A stretch of DNA of 29,788 nucleotides from EX4572-165 sp002254885 (GTDB lineage: Archaea > Thermoplasmatota > E2 > DHVEG-1), in the NCBI GenBank assembly GCA_029939595.1, contig JAOZSQ010000021.1, positions 1 to 29,788 of the forward strand, in the 5' to 3' direction. Every line of letters begins with the position of its first letter. The stretch's first letter is position 1. Below, in pieces: positions 7,842-14,827 of the stretch. Both the position numbers and the translations under genes were made by a program. A model generated the notes under the pieces. It was not told the origin of the DNA and searched no databases. It was given only the letters and a program-made list of their open reading frames with translations.

Positions 7842-7940
7842 AAGTTGATTACTCCTGTACAATCTTATTAATAATATTACAGTTCTTGGTAATTCAAAAA
7901 AGTATTAAAAGGTTATGGGGAAAAAACAATTATATTTTTT

Positions 7941-9005
7941 TTAACATATCCTGGGAATTGGATCTCCAATAGGTTTAGAGATAATGCATCTTCCCCCAAT
8001 TTTTGTTTGCATTACAACATAACCTTTTTTATCACCTACGGTTCCAATTATTGATGCTTTCTTCCCAAGGGGGTGTTTTTTCATTTCTGCAAGGATTTCC
8101 TCAGCTTTTTCTTTCACAACACCTAAAACAACTTTACCTTCATTTCCAATATGAAACGGGTCAAGACCAAGCATATCACATGCTGCATGAACCCCTTTTG
8201 AAATTGGAATTTTTTCCTCTTCCAGTATAATTTGATAATTAGATTTTTCAGAAAACTCATTGACAGTGTTAGCAAGACCCCCTCTTGTTGGATCTTTTGC
8301 AGCAACAACACCCCCAACCTTTAATGTCGATTCAATAAGATGATTTAATGGAGCAACATCAGATTTTACCTTTGTTTCAAAACCATATCCTTCTCGATAT
8401 GACATTAATGCAATACCATGATCGCCAATTGTTCCAGAAAGAATAATTGCATCACCAGGTTGAAGATTTGAATCAAGTAGCCATCGTTGGGAAAACGTCC
8501 GATACCGTTTTACTGTTTTAATGTTTTCATCTAGAACCTTTGTTCTTTTCCCAATGCCGCTAGTATTCATCATTAATTCTTGGATAGCCCCATGCTCTAC
8601 AACCTTTGTATCTCCTGTTATAATAGGGACTTTTGCTTGTTTTGCGCTTGTTGCCATGCTTTTTACGATCTTATCAATAAGGTCAAATGAAAATCCTTCT
8701 TCAATGATGAATCCTGACGAAAGAGCAATAGGTTTTGCCCCCATCACGGATATATCGTTTATGGTTCCAGCAACAGAAAGTGAACCAATATCACCACCTG
8801 GAAAAAATAGAGGCTGAACCGTATGGGAATCCGTTGAAAATACAATATCATCAATAACTGAACTATCATCAAGCATAGATAATGGTATTTCAACATTTTT
8901 TATGTTTTGAGAAAGATGTTTCAGTATAATTTTTTTAATGAATGAATCCATTTGTTCTCCGCCAGCACCATGTGCAAGAGTGATTTTATCTGTCATTTCT
9001 ATCAT
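7941..9005 (-). CDS. hypE: Hydrogenase expression/formation protein HypE
   Basis: HypE dehydrates the thiocarboxamide that HypF makes on its C-terminal cysteine, yielding the thiocyanate that supplies cyanide to the active-site iron. The protein has 354 residues, the family's usual length. It opens with LAHGAGGEQMDSFI, has the AIR-synthase-like ATP-binding sequences FSTDSHTVQPLFFPGGDIG and KDPTRGGLANTVNEF, and ends with the invariant PRIC carrying the reactive cysteine. The start is either ATG 9005 or ATG 8996; GGTG on the minus strand at 9008-9011 fits the second better. It lies about 100 bases upstream of the hydrogenase operon on the same strand and divergent from the HycI pair. Confidence 0.95.
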   Translation of the reverse strand: MIEMTDKITLAHGAGGEQMDSFIKKIILKHLSQNIKNVEIPLSMLDDSSVIDDIVFSTDSHTVQPLFFPGGDIGSLSVAGTINDISVMGAKPIALSSGFIIEEGFSFDLIDKIVKSMATSAKQAKVPIITGDTKVVEHGAIQELMMNTSGIGKRTKVLDENIKTVKRYRTFSQRWLLDSNLQPGDAIILSGTIGDHGIALMSYREGYGFETKVKSDVAPLNHLIESTLKVGGVVAAKDPTRGGLANTVNEFSEKSNYQIILEEEKIPISKGVHAACDMLGLDPFHIGNEGKVVLGVVKEKAEEILAEMKKHPLGKKASIIGTVGDKKGYVVMQTKIGGRCIISKPIGDPIPRIC

Positions 9006-9047
9006 ACACCAATATTTCTATGATTTTAAATACTGCGATAGAGAAGA

Positions 9048-9060
9048 TTTATTTATATTC
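9048..9060 (+). promoter_or_regulatory. TATA element of the SemiSWEET-hycI transcript, probably leaderless
   Basis: TTTATTTATATTC is centred about 26 bases before ATG 9081, which has no SD-like sequence (CCCCATTATT precedes it). This spacing is what archaeal TATA elements show to the transcription start, so the message probably begins at or next to the start codon. On the other strand a TTTAAA core (9025-9030) could drive hypE. Confidence 0.55.
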
Positions 9061-9080
9061 TATGCCTCATCCCCATTATT

Positions 9081-9350
9081 ATGTGGCAGGATCCAGCTCT
9101 CAGCATTATCAATTTTGCATTTGTCCTTACATTAATTCCTGCGATTTTACAAAATTTTAAAATAAAAGAAGTGAAAGGACAGTCTATATTAACATATAGT
9201 TCAACATCGATTCTTCTAACAATCATGTGCTATATCTTTTTCACCCTACATATGAATCTTAGTGCTATTGCAACAGCAGGAACCGCAATTTCTTGGTATA
9301 TCTTATGGGGACAAAAAATATATTATACAAAAAAAGGTGATTCTTTATGA
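9081..9350 (+). CDS. SemiSWEET-like / PQ-loop small membrane protein
   Basis: The 89-residue protein has three hydrophobic segments: about residues 8-24 (IINFAFVLTLIPAILQ), 40-58 (STSILLTIMCYIFFTLH) and 60-77 (LSAIATAGTAISWYILWG). A PQ-loop-like turn (IPAILQNFKIKEVKGQS) sits after the first, with Pro-Ala in place of Pro-Gln. Size, three-helix layout and the KxxxGQS sequence match SemiSWEET sugar-transporter-like proteins, which act as dimers. The gene overlaps the protease gene by four bases (ATGA), so the two share a transcript. Its link to hydrogenase maturation is unexplained. Confidence 0.7.
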   Translation: MWQDPALSIINFAFVLTLIPAILQNFKIKEVKGQSILTYSSTSILLTIMCYIFFTLHMNLSAIATAGTAISWYILWGQKIYYTKKGDSL

Positions 9351-9796
9351 AATATCTCATTGTTTGTATAGGAAATGACGAAGGAGGAGATGATGCAGTA
9401 GGACCATTTATTGCAGAGAATCTAAAAAATAAATTATCCTCCGATTTTGATGTTCTTAATGTAGGTATTGCCCCTGAGAATTATACTGGCGTTATTAAAG
9501 AAAAGAACCCAGAAATCCTTATCATCATTGATGCAGTTGATATGCAACTTAAACCAGGTGAAATAAGAATCATTCCACCAGAAAACATTGGGATTATGCA
9601 TGTTAGCACTCATGGAATACCATTATCTGTTTATATCAAGTATCTACAACAATATATACAAGAAATAATTTTGATAGGTATTCAACCAGAATGTATGGTG
9701 GGAAAAATAAGAGAACCTGTTGAAAAAGCAGCAAATATGCTTATCAAATTACTTTTAAATAAACAGATCTCAAATGTAAAGACTCTGGATACATAA
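9347..9796 (+). CDS. hycI: HycI-type hydrogenase maturation endopeptidase
   Basis: The 149-residue peptidase of family M52 removes the C-terminal extension of a hydrogenase large subunit once nickel is in place. Motifs are GNDEGGDDAVGPF near the N-terminus (a nickel-sensing acid equivalent to Glu16 of HybD), IIIDAVDMQLKPGEIRI (second metal-binding Asp), and the STHGIPLS histidine. The end GIQPECMVGKIREPVEKAANML resembles the HycI subgroup that serves group 4 and F420-type enzymes. The likely substrate is the large subunit encoded at 5639-6868, which retains a 30-residue tail. The gene overlaps the SemiSWEET-like gene. Confidence 0.85.
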   Translation: MKYLIVCIGNDEGGDDAVGPFIAENLKNKLSSDFDVLNVGIAPENYTGVIKEKNPEILIIIDAVDMQLKPGEIRIIPPENIGIMHVSTHGIPLSVYIKYLQQYIQEIILIGIQPECMVGKIREPVEKAANMLIKLLLNKQISNVKTLDT

Positions 9797-9843
9797 AGTT
9801 TTTATTCAGTTTTAGATACGTGAGGATAAGGTGAAAATGAATT

Positions 9844-10179
9844 ATGAGTAAAATGAAACAATCTATTGATGAGGTTATGGAAATGATGGGCGATCTTTCA
9901 AAACATCAACCAGAAAGCCTGAGACATTTTAACGCATTTATGGGAGAAGTTCTCAAAGGAGGAGTCCTTGATACAAAAACAAAAGAGCTAATTGCTGTTG
10001 GAACCTCTATCACTGCCAGATGCGGATACTGTATTGCTCTTCATGTGAAAAAAGCTCTTGATGCAGGTGCTAATCGAGATGAAATCTTTGAAGCAGCAAC
10101 AGTTGCAATGTTAATGGGTGGCGGTCCAGCAATGGCACATATTGTTGAAGTAAAAAAAGCTCTTGATGAATTTGCATAA
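9844..10179 (+). CDS. Carboxymuconolactone decarboxylase/AhpD-like protein
   Basis: The 111-residue alpha-helical protein has the AhpD-core signature: DTKTKELIAVGTSITARCGYCIALHVKKALDAGA. It contains the CxxC pair (CGYC) and a histidine four residues after the second cysteine, which form the proton relay of AhpD-type disulfide reductases. The end AMLMGGGPAMAHIVEVKKAL is also standard. Many archaeal members have no known substrate; a thiol redox role is more likely than aromatic degradation here. AGGTGA lies 9 bases before ATG 9844. It is a separate gene 48 bases after the protease. Confidence 0.88.
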   Translation: MSKMKQSIDEVMEMMGDLSKHQPESLRHFNAFMGEVLKGGVLDTKTKELIAVGTSITARCGYCIALHVKKALDAGANRDEIFEAATVAMLMGGGPAMAHIVEVKKALDEFA

Positions 10180-10308
10180 TCTTTATTGAAAAAAAGGGAA
10201 TTATTAACACATTCCCCCATCTCCTATTGTTCATATTTAATAAATTTCAATAAAATGTTTTATTTAAATATAAAAATATATTAATGAAAAAGACACTAGT
10301 ACTATTAA

Positions 10309-10785
10309 ATGAAATGGTCAAAAAGAGTTGGATTTAACTTTGGATTAACATCAGGGGTTATTACCACCCTAGGTCTTATGGTAGGTCTGAACTCAAGTAC
10401 TCAGTCTAAATTTGTCGTTATAGGGGGAATATTAACCATTGCAGTAGTTGATGCATTATCTGATTCAATGGGGATACATCTAGCCGTGGAATCACAAGAC
10501 AAATGCAATACGAATCATATATGGGAAGCGACATCTTCTACATTTTTCTACAAACTCATTTTTTCATCCATATTTATTATTCCTATTCTTATATTTCCCC
10601 TCCAAAAAGCGGTTCTTATTAGCATTTTGATTGGGTTATATATTATTTTTGCAAACAGTCTTTTTCTAGCCAGATTAAATGAAATTTCTGCTAAAAAAGT
10701 AATTATTGAACATCTAGTCCTTACTTGCATTGTTATCATTGTATCTCATTTCATAGGGCATGGAATTTTAGCAATATTTAATTAA
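10309..10785 (+). CDS. VIT/CCC1-family membrane transporter
   Basis: The 158-residue membrane protein starts with the VIT signature FGLTSGVITTLGLMVGL, then VVIGGILTIAVVDALSDSMGIHLAVESQ, where acidic residues in the second helix would bind the metal. Two more hydrophobic segments (FSSIFIIPILIFP and VLISILIGLYIIFANSLFLARL) and a last one (VLTCIVIIVSHFIGHGILAIF) complete five helices. The family exports Fe2+ or Mn2+ from the cytosol. The protein lacks the large cytosolic ferritin-like insertion of eukaryotic VIT1, so the metal is unproved. An A/T-rich TATA-like run lies at 10260-10278. Confidence 0.8.
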   Translation: MKWSKRVGFNFGLTSGVITTLGLMVGLNSSTQSKFVVIGGILTIAVVDALSDSMGIHLAVESQDKCNTNHIWEATSSTFFYKLIFSSIFIIPILIFPLQKAVLISILIGLYIIFANSLFLARLNEISAKKVIIEHLVLTCIVIIVSHFIGHGILAIFN

Positions 10786-10868
10786 GGCCAGTAAAAACAA
10801 AAAAGTCATTTTTTGTCAAAATTTGGGAAAAAGTTACCATTATTGTAAGCATATTTACTGTTTTTTTA

Positions 10869-11282
10869 ATGCGGATGATACCAAATATTGGTGCTGTTGA
10901 ATACAGAACCACAGATAGCAAATTACCGATTAATAATCCTAATCTTAATGAAGACGAATTAAAAGACGCTATTCTTGAACGAATACAACAACTACAAAAA
11001 CAACAAAAAGAAATTACCATTAATGGAATAAATATGAACGACCCAGATGGACCACTTGAAGGTGGATTAGATGATCTCATGGATTATTATTATCTATTTT
11101 TAGGATTTTTATTTCCATCTTACATACTACATTTTATTAAGCAAGGTTATTTAAGACAATCTGAAAGCATCCTTGAGTTTATTGGACAGTTATTAGTATA
11201 TGGTCAGTTCACATTTCGTACTCTGACATCTCTTGGAGAAGCATTTGATGTCTATGATATGACACCAAGTGATGGATGTTGA
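10869..11282 (+). CDS. Hypothetical protein, start uncertain, possibly with signal anchor
   Basis: The ATG-initiated ORF has 137 residues with a polar, coiled-coil-like first half (NEDELKDAILERIQQLQKQQKE) and a hydrophobic stretch at YYLFLGFLFPSYILHFI. No family is recognised. ATG 10869 has no SD. The frame is open upstream to 10782, just after the stop of the preceding frame, and reads KTKKSFFVKIWEKVTIIVSIF then TVFLMRMIPNIGAVE: a basic start followed by a hydrophobic core, exactly like a signal peptide or anchor. No ATG, GTG or TTG is available there, so either an atypical start codon or a base error is involved. Confidence 0.65.
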   Translation: MRMIPNIGAVEYRTTDSKLPINNPNLNEDELKDAILERIQQLQKQQKEITINGINMNDPDGPLEGGLDDLMDYYYLFLGFLFPSYILHFIKQGYLRQSESILEFIGQLLVYGQFTFRTLTSLGEAFDVYDMTPSDGC

Positions 11283-11309
11283 ATCAAACATGGATCTCCA
11301 TCGCATCTC

Positions 11310-11328
11310 TTTTTTTTAATTTTTTTTT
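11310..11328 (+). terminator. Poly-T terminator
   Basis: Two T runs of 8 and 9 bases separated by AA follow the plus-strand gene that ends at 11282. Archaeal RNA polymerase terminates at such U-rich stretches. The region separates this gene from the convergent minus-strand gene. Confidence 0.6.
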
Positions 11329-11344
11329 CAAACCAATATAACAT

Positions 11345-12238
11345 TTACTCCAGTATATCTAACTTATACACATTAATCATATGATCTGGCCGGTATGATT
11401 TCTTTGCTTTTCGTAAACCAGGGTTTCCCATATCTGATTCCCTATTGATAAATGAAATATCCCCTTCAACAACGCGCGCTGTCTCCATATTTACAACCTT
11501 ATAGATACCATCATAATAGGGAGATCCCTTCTCAAAATGAACAACTACTGTATTAGGGTTCATCTGTTCAAAAATAGATACTGCTTCAATATTATCATTC
11601 ACGCGTATTGCAACACCAGATAAACCTAATTCTAAGAAATGATCCATTGAGAAAATAACTGCCTTTTTTTCATAGCTTAATAAAGGATCATCTTCACATT
11701 CTCTCCAAATGCACCATCTTTTGAGAAACCGTTTCACCTCAGAAATATTATCCTCCGAGATTGTTTCTGCTGCATATTCAAAATTTTTAACAAACTTGTT
11801 TAATCGATTCCGGATTTTTCCATAATCAGATCCTTTAAGAGATGCAAGATCCTTAGATCGATACACATAATCTGCATATTCAGGCAGATCTACAAATGAA
11901 ATAGAATTGTAATTCTTTTCAATCCATTCTTTTACATCCTCAGTAATTAAAGAAATTGGATATTCTGAACCCTCTTTTTTTGCAAGTTTTATCAACATAT
12001 CAAATGTTTCTTTGTTGAATTTACCAATAGGTGGTCTAAATTGTACAATTCCATCAACGGTTACTTTAAGAATCAATACTTCATCAAAAAAAACATACTC
12101 ATAATGAGCATATTCACTCCAAGCAACCATAGTTGCAAAAACATTATCACTATGAATCGGAGGAGACTTCTTATAATACGTATCAAACAACGGTTTTGAT
12201 TCAAGCGTTACCTGTATAAAATCATCAGAAGAAAGCAT
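11345..12238 (-). CDS. DUF2156 (LPG synthase C-terminal-like) protein
   Basis: The 297-residue protein resembles the cytosolic double-GNAT domain of DUF2156, known from the C-terminus of bacterial lysyl-phosphatidylglycerol synthase. Features are the FATMVAWSEYAHYEYVFFDEVLI segment at the start, YRSKDLASLKGSDYGKIRNRLNKF in the middle (the DUF2156 L-x-G-x-x-x-x-x-K-R/x-N-x-x-x-x-F motif), and VVHFEKGSPYYDGIYKVVN with the conserved K-G-x-x-x-Y-x-G near the C-terminus. No membrane segment is present, so it is the soluble form common in archaea and anaerobes. It would transfer an acyl or aminoacyl group; the acceptor is unknown. The GNAT gene ends six bases upstream. Confidence 0.8.
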   Translation of the reverse strand: MLSSDDFIQVTLESKPLFDTYYKKSPPIHSDNVFATMVAWSEYAHYEYVFFDEVLILKVTVDGIVQFRPPIGKFNKETFDMLIKLAKKEGSEYPISLITEDVKEWIEKNYNSISFVDLPEYADYVYRSKDLASLKGSDYGKIRNRLNKFVKNFEYAAETISEDNISEVKRFLKRWCIWRECEDDPLLSYEKKAVIFSMDHFLELGLSGVAIRVNDNIEAVSIFEQMNPNTVVVHFEKGSPYYDGIYKVVNMETARVVEGDISFINRESDMGNPGLRKAKKSYRPDHMINVYKLDILE

Positions 12239-12244
12239 ATAAGA

Positions 12245-12676
12245 TCAAATCACATTTTCAAATTTCATTGGAACATAATGTTTCATTTCTTTAAAACCAA
12301 GAGGAAGATAAAAACCTTCTTGATTTGGCTCACTGATCAGAGCAATCCATTTGACATTTTTTGATAAACAATGATCTATAAGTTTTTTAACTATCATCTT
12401 TCCCACCCCATTTCCACGCCAATCTTTCAACACAACAACATCCTGAATATATGCATCAGACACCCCATCAGAAAGAACCCGACCCATACCAACAGCAGTA
12501 TCAGTCTCTTTATTTACTGCCACTACAAAAGCAAAACTATTTTTTATCAAAGATGGAATAAATGATGAATCAGCTTCTTTCTCCCACCAATTTCCCGCTT
12601 TATACAATGATGCAATGTCTTCAATGCTCCATTGATCAACAACGTTCACATCAATCTGCTTATCATCCATTGGCAT
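12245..12676 (-). CDS. GNAT-family N-acetyltransferase
   Basis: The 143-residue protein has the GNAT acetyl-CoA motif A: IQDVVVLKDWRGNGVGKMIVKKLIDHC (R/Q-x-x-G-x-G/A pattern RGNGVG), preceded by the strand AVGMGRVLSDG and followed by motif B (WIALISEPNQEGFYLPLGFKEM). The substrate is not evident; an amine of a small molecule or protein is expected. The start may be either of two ATGs (12676 or 12670). It precedes the DUF2156 gene, itself a GNAT-fold protein, by six bases, suggesting one transcript. Confidence 0.87.
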   Translation of the reverse strand: MPMDDKQIDVNVVDQWSIEDIASLYKAGNWWEKEADSSFIPSLIKNSFAFVVAVNKETDTAVGMGRVLSDGVSDAYIQDVVVLKDWRGNGVGKMIVKKLIDHCLSKNVKWIALISEPNQEGFYLPLGFKEMKHYVPMKFENVI

Positions 12677-12726
12677 CCATCATGTGGTTCATTTGATATA
12701 TTCTTTTTGAAAGAGAAAATATTCAA

Positions 12727-13650
12727 TTAGTACGGATATTGTTTTCCGAGTGCCTCAGTAGAGCTTAATGCAGCAATTGCACCTTCTGATGCGGAAGTTA
12801 TGACCTGTCGAAGACCACCTGTTATGTCACCTGCGGCATACACTCCATCCATGGATGTTCGCATCTGATCATCTACCTTTATATACCCCTGTTTATCAAG
12901 TTTTATATCAAGTTTTTTTGCAAGTTCATTTTGAGGGATCACACCAATAGATATGAAAATCCCATCTGTATCCATAGATTGAATTTCACCTGTTTCTACA
13001 TTCTTTAGGGTTACAGATTTAAGAATTTGATCTCCCTTTACCCCCTCAACTACATTGTTTAAAATGAATTGTACCCCTGCATCTTTTGCATCTTTTGCAT
13101 ATGCATCTTCTGCACGGAGCTTATCACGCCTGTGAATCAGATAAACATTTTTACATCCAATTTGCTTAAGGTAAATTGCCTCAATAAGCGCACTATTCCC
13201 CCCTCCAACAACACAAACTGTCTTATCCTTGAAAAAAAACCCATCGCAAGTGGCACAATAACTAATTCCACGTCCTTCAAACTCTTTAATGCTACTTGCA
13301 TCAAGCTTTCGATGCTCAGTCCCAGTTGCAATTAATACTGCACCTACTTGATATGTTTTATTCTCAGAGTTTGTCAATATAAATTTCTTGTCTTGTTTTT
13401 CAATATTAACAATTTCCTCATATTCAAGAATATCCGCATATTTTTTTGCATGTTCTTTCATTTTTTCCATCAATTCAGAACCTGATATTGATGGAAAACC
13501 TGGATAATTCTCAATATCCGGTGCAACAGCTGCAAGACCTCCACCATTCCCCTTATCAAAAAGTACTGTTTTTATCCCTGCACGCACCGCGTAAATCCCT
13601 GCTGAATAACCCGCAGGTCCAGATCCAATAATTCCTAGTTCATATTTCAT
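12727..13650 (-). CDS. trxB: Thioredoxin reductase
   Basis: This FAD enzyme passes electrons from NADPH to thioredoxin or a similar carrier. The 307-residue sequence has the FAD-binding GIIGSGPAGYSAGIYA at the N-terminus, the redox disulfide CATC (Cys132-Cys135), the second dinucleotide fold VCVVGGGNSALIEA, and HRRDKLR (173-179), which binds the 2'-phosphate of NADPH. The second FAD motif, GVYAAGDITGGLRQV, comes near the C-terminus. The start ATG 13650 has GAGG 6 bases upstream. No thioredoxin gene lies next to it. In an anaerobe it could also support reductase recycling for the neighbouring ribonucleotide reductase, but class III enzymes often use formate, so that link is speculation. Confidence 0.94.
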   Translation of the reverse strand: MKYELGIIGSGPAGYSAGIYAVRAGIKTVLFDKGNGGGLAAVAPDIENYPGFPSISGSELMEKMKEHAKKYADILEYEEIVNIEKQDKKFILTNSENKTYQVGAVLIATGTEHRKLDASSIKEFEGRGISYCATCDGFFFKDKTVCVVGGGNSALIEAIYLKQIGCKNVYLIHRRDKLRAEDAYAKDAKDAGVQFILNNVVEGVKGDQILKSVTLKNVETGEIQSMDTDGIFISIGVIPQNELAKKLDIKLDKQGYIKVDDQMRTSMDGVYAAGDITGGLRQVITSASEGAIAALSSTEALGKQYPY

Positions 13651-13695
13651 AGTTAATCCTCAAAAAAACAAAAACCATCATTTAGTATTTATATC

Positions 13696-14136
13696 CTACT
13701 CAGCCGATATGAAACTTTCACATAACATATTATATGCCTCAACTGGGTCATTTATTTTATCCATTAATCGCTCATAAGGACATATTTCATCATGAGTTGA
13801 AACATAAACAGGTTCTACGATATCGCTAACTTGACTTTGAATACCTCCAACGATAAGTGTTGATATTGCTTTCTTTGTTCCTTTTGTTGCATATACTGCT
13901 TTTGCATTTACATATCTACAAAGAAACCCAAATGCTTTTCCAAGTATTCTAACTCCTATAATACAATCAAGCAAATCCCCTTTATGCTCATCAATTAATT
14001 TTAAAAAAGAACTTAACCCTTTACCGTTTTCTGACCCTATTATTTGGCCATTTTTCATTGCAACAATAGATACTTCATGTCTATCAAGATACTGTTTTAC
14101 CTGCTCTAATTCATCAATTATCTCTTCAACAACCAT
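13696..14136 (-). CDS. DUF1893 (TM1506-like) protein
   Basis: The 146-residue protein matches DUF1893: VSIVAMKNGQIIGSENGKGLSSFLKLIDEHKG, then CIIGVRILGKAFGFLCRYVNAKAVYATKGTKKAI, and a C-terminal STHDEICPYERLMD. This family shares the cytidine-deaminase fold but its activity is unproved. ATG 14136 lies four bases after the nrdG stop and has GAGGGG 8 bases upstream; a longer frame from 14190 would overlap nrdG by 50 bases. Close spacing makes it the last gene of the nrd operon, which suggests a nucleotide-related or redox-sensing job, though this is inference only. Confidence 0.8.
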   Translation of the reverse strand: MVVEEIIDELEQVKQYLDRHEVSIVAMKNGQIIGSENGKGLSSFLKLIDEHKGDLLDCIIGVRILGKAFGFLCRYVNAKAVYATKGTKKAISTLIVGGIQSQVSDIVEPVYVSTHDEICPYERLMDKINDPVEAYNMLCESFISAE

Positions 14137-14140
14137 ATAT

Positions 14141-14827
14141 CTATACCCCTCGAACATGACATTTTTCAAAATAAGGTTTAACAAGTTCACACATGTTTAA
14201 TAATTCTTCTTTTGAATAACGAGAAAATGTTTCTGAGGATATAATAGAAGTATCTGATTTAAATTGCTGAAGGAAATATTTTTTTGATCCTTTCAACCAT
14301 CCTGCAATCTCAACAATATCTTCCATCTGATGAAACTTAGGTATAACCGTTGTTTTAAACTCATAATCCGCTGCATAATCTTTGATTAAACCAATTGATG
14401 TACTAATATCATCAATATCTACTGAAACACCAGTAATTTCCTTATATTTGTTTTTTGTAGCTTTCACATCCATTGAAAGATAATCAATAAGGCCCTCATC
14501 CAAAAATTCTTTCAGTCGATCTGGAAATGAGCCATTTGTATCGACCTTCACTAGATATCCTCTGTTTTTTACCTGTAAAATAAAATCTTTTAGATCTCTT
14601 TGAAGAAATGGTTCTCCCCCTGAAATAGAAAGAGCATCAATTTTTCCTTTTCTAGCATCTAAAAAAGAAAGAATATGTTCAACGGATACATTATCTGTTT
14701 TTTCAAAAACCAAATCCGGATTATAGCAAAAAGGACAACGAAAATTACATCCCGTTGTCCAAATTATCGCTGCAATCTTTCCAGGGTAATCTAGAAGAGA
14801 AGTCTCCTGGAAACCACCAATATTCAT
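14141..14827 (-). CDS. nrdG: Anaerobic ribonucleotide reductase activating protein
   Basis: This radical SAM enzyme makes the glycyl radical in NrdD. The 228-residue protein has the cluster motif CNFRCPFC (Cys27, Cys31, Cys34; C-x3-C-x2-C) inside IIWTTGCNFRCPFCYNP, the GGE motif SISGGEPFLQ for SAM binding, and VDTNGSFPD. It is of the NrdG2 type found beside archaeal NrdD enzymes, longer than E. coli NrdG (about 154 residues). Its ATG overlaps the nrdD stop by four bases, and the DUF1893 gene follows four bases after its own stop. Confidence 0.93.
   Translation of the reverse strand: MNIGGFQETSLLDYPGKIAAIIWTTGCNFRCPFCYNPDLVFEKTDNVSVEHILSFLDARKGKIDALSISGGEPFLQRDLKDFILQVKNRGYLVKVDTNGSFPDRLKEFLDEGLIDYLSMDVKATKNKYKEITGVSVDIDDISTSIGLIKDYAADYEFKTTVIPKFHQMEDIVEIAGWLKGSKKYFLQQFKSDTSIISSETFSRYSKEELLNMCELVKPYFEKCHVRGV

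Noticed and set aside
10284..10337. 17-codon leader-like peptide MKKTLVLLNEMVKKSWI before the VIT-family gene
   Set aside because: It overlaps the VIT start in another frame, has no SD and no repeated codons or hairpin that would suggest attenuation.
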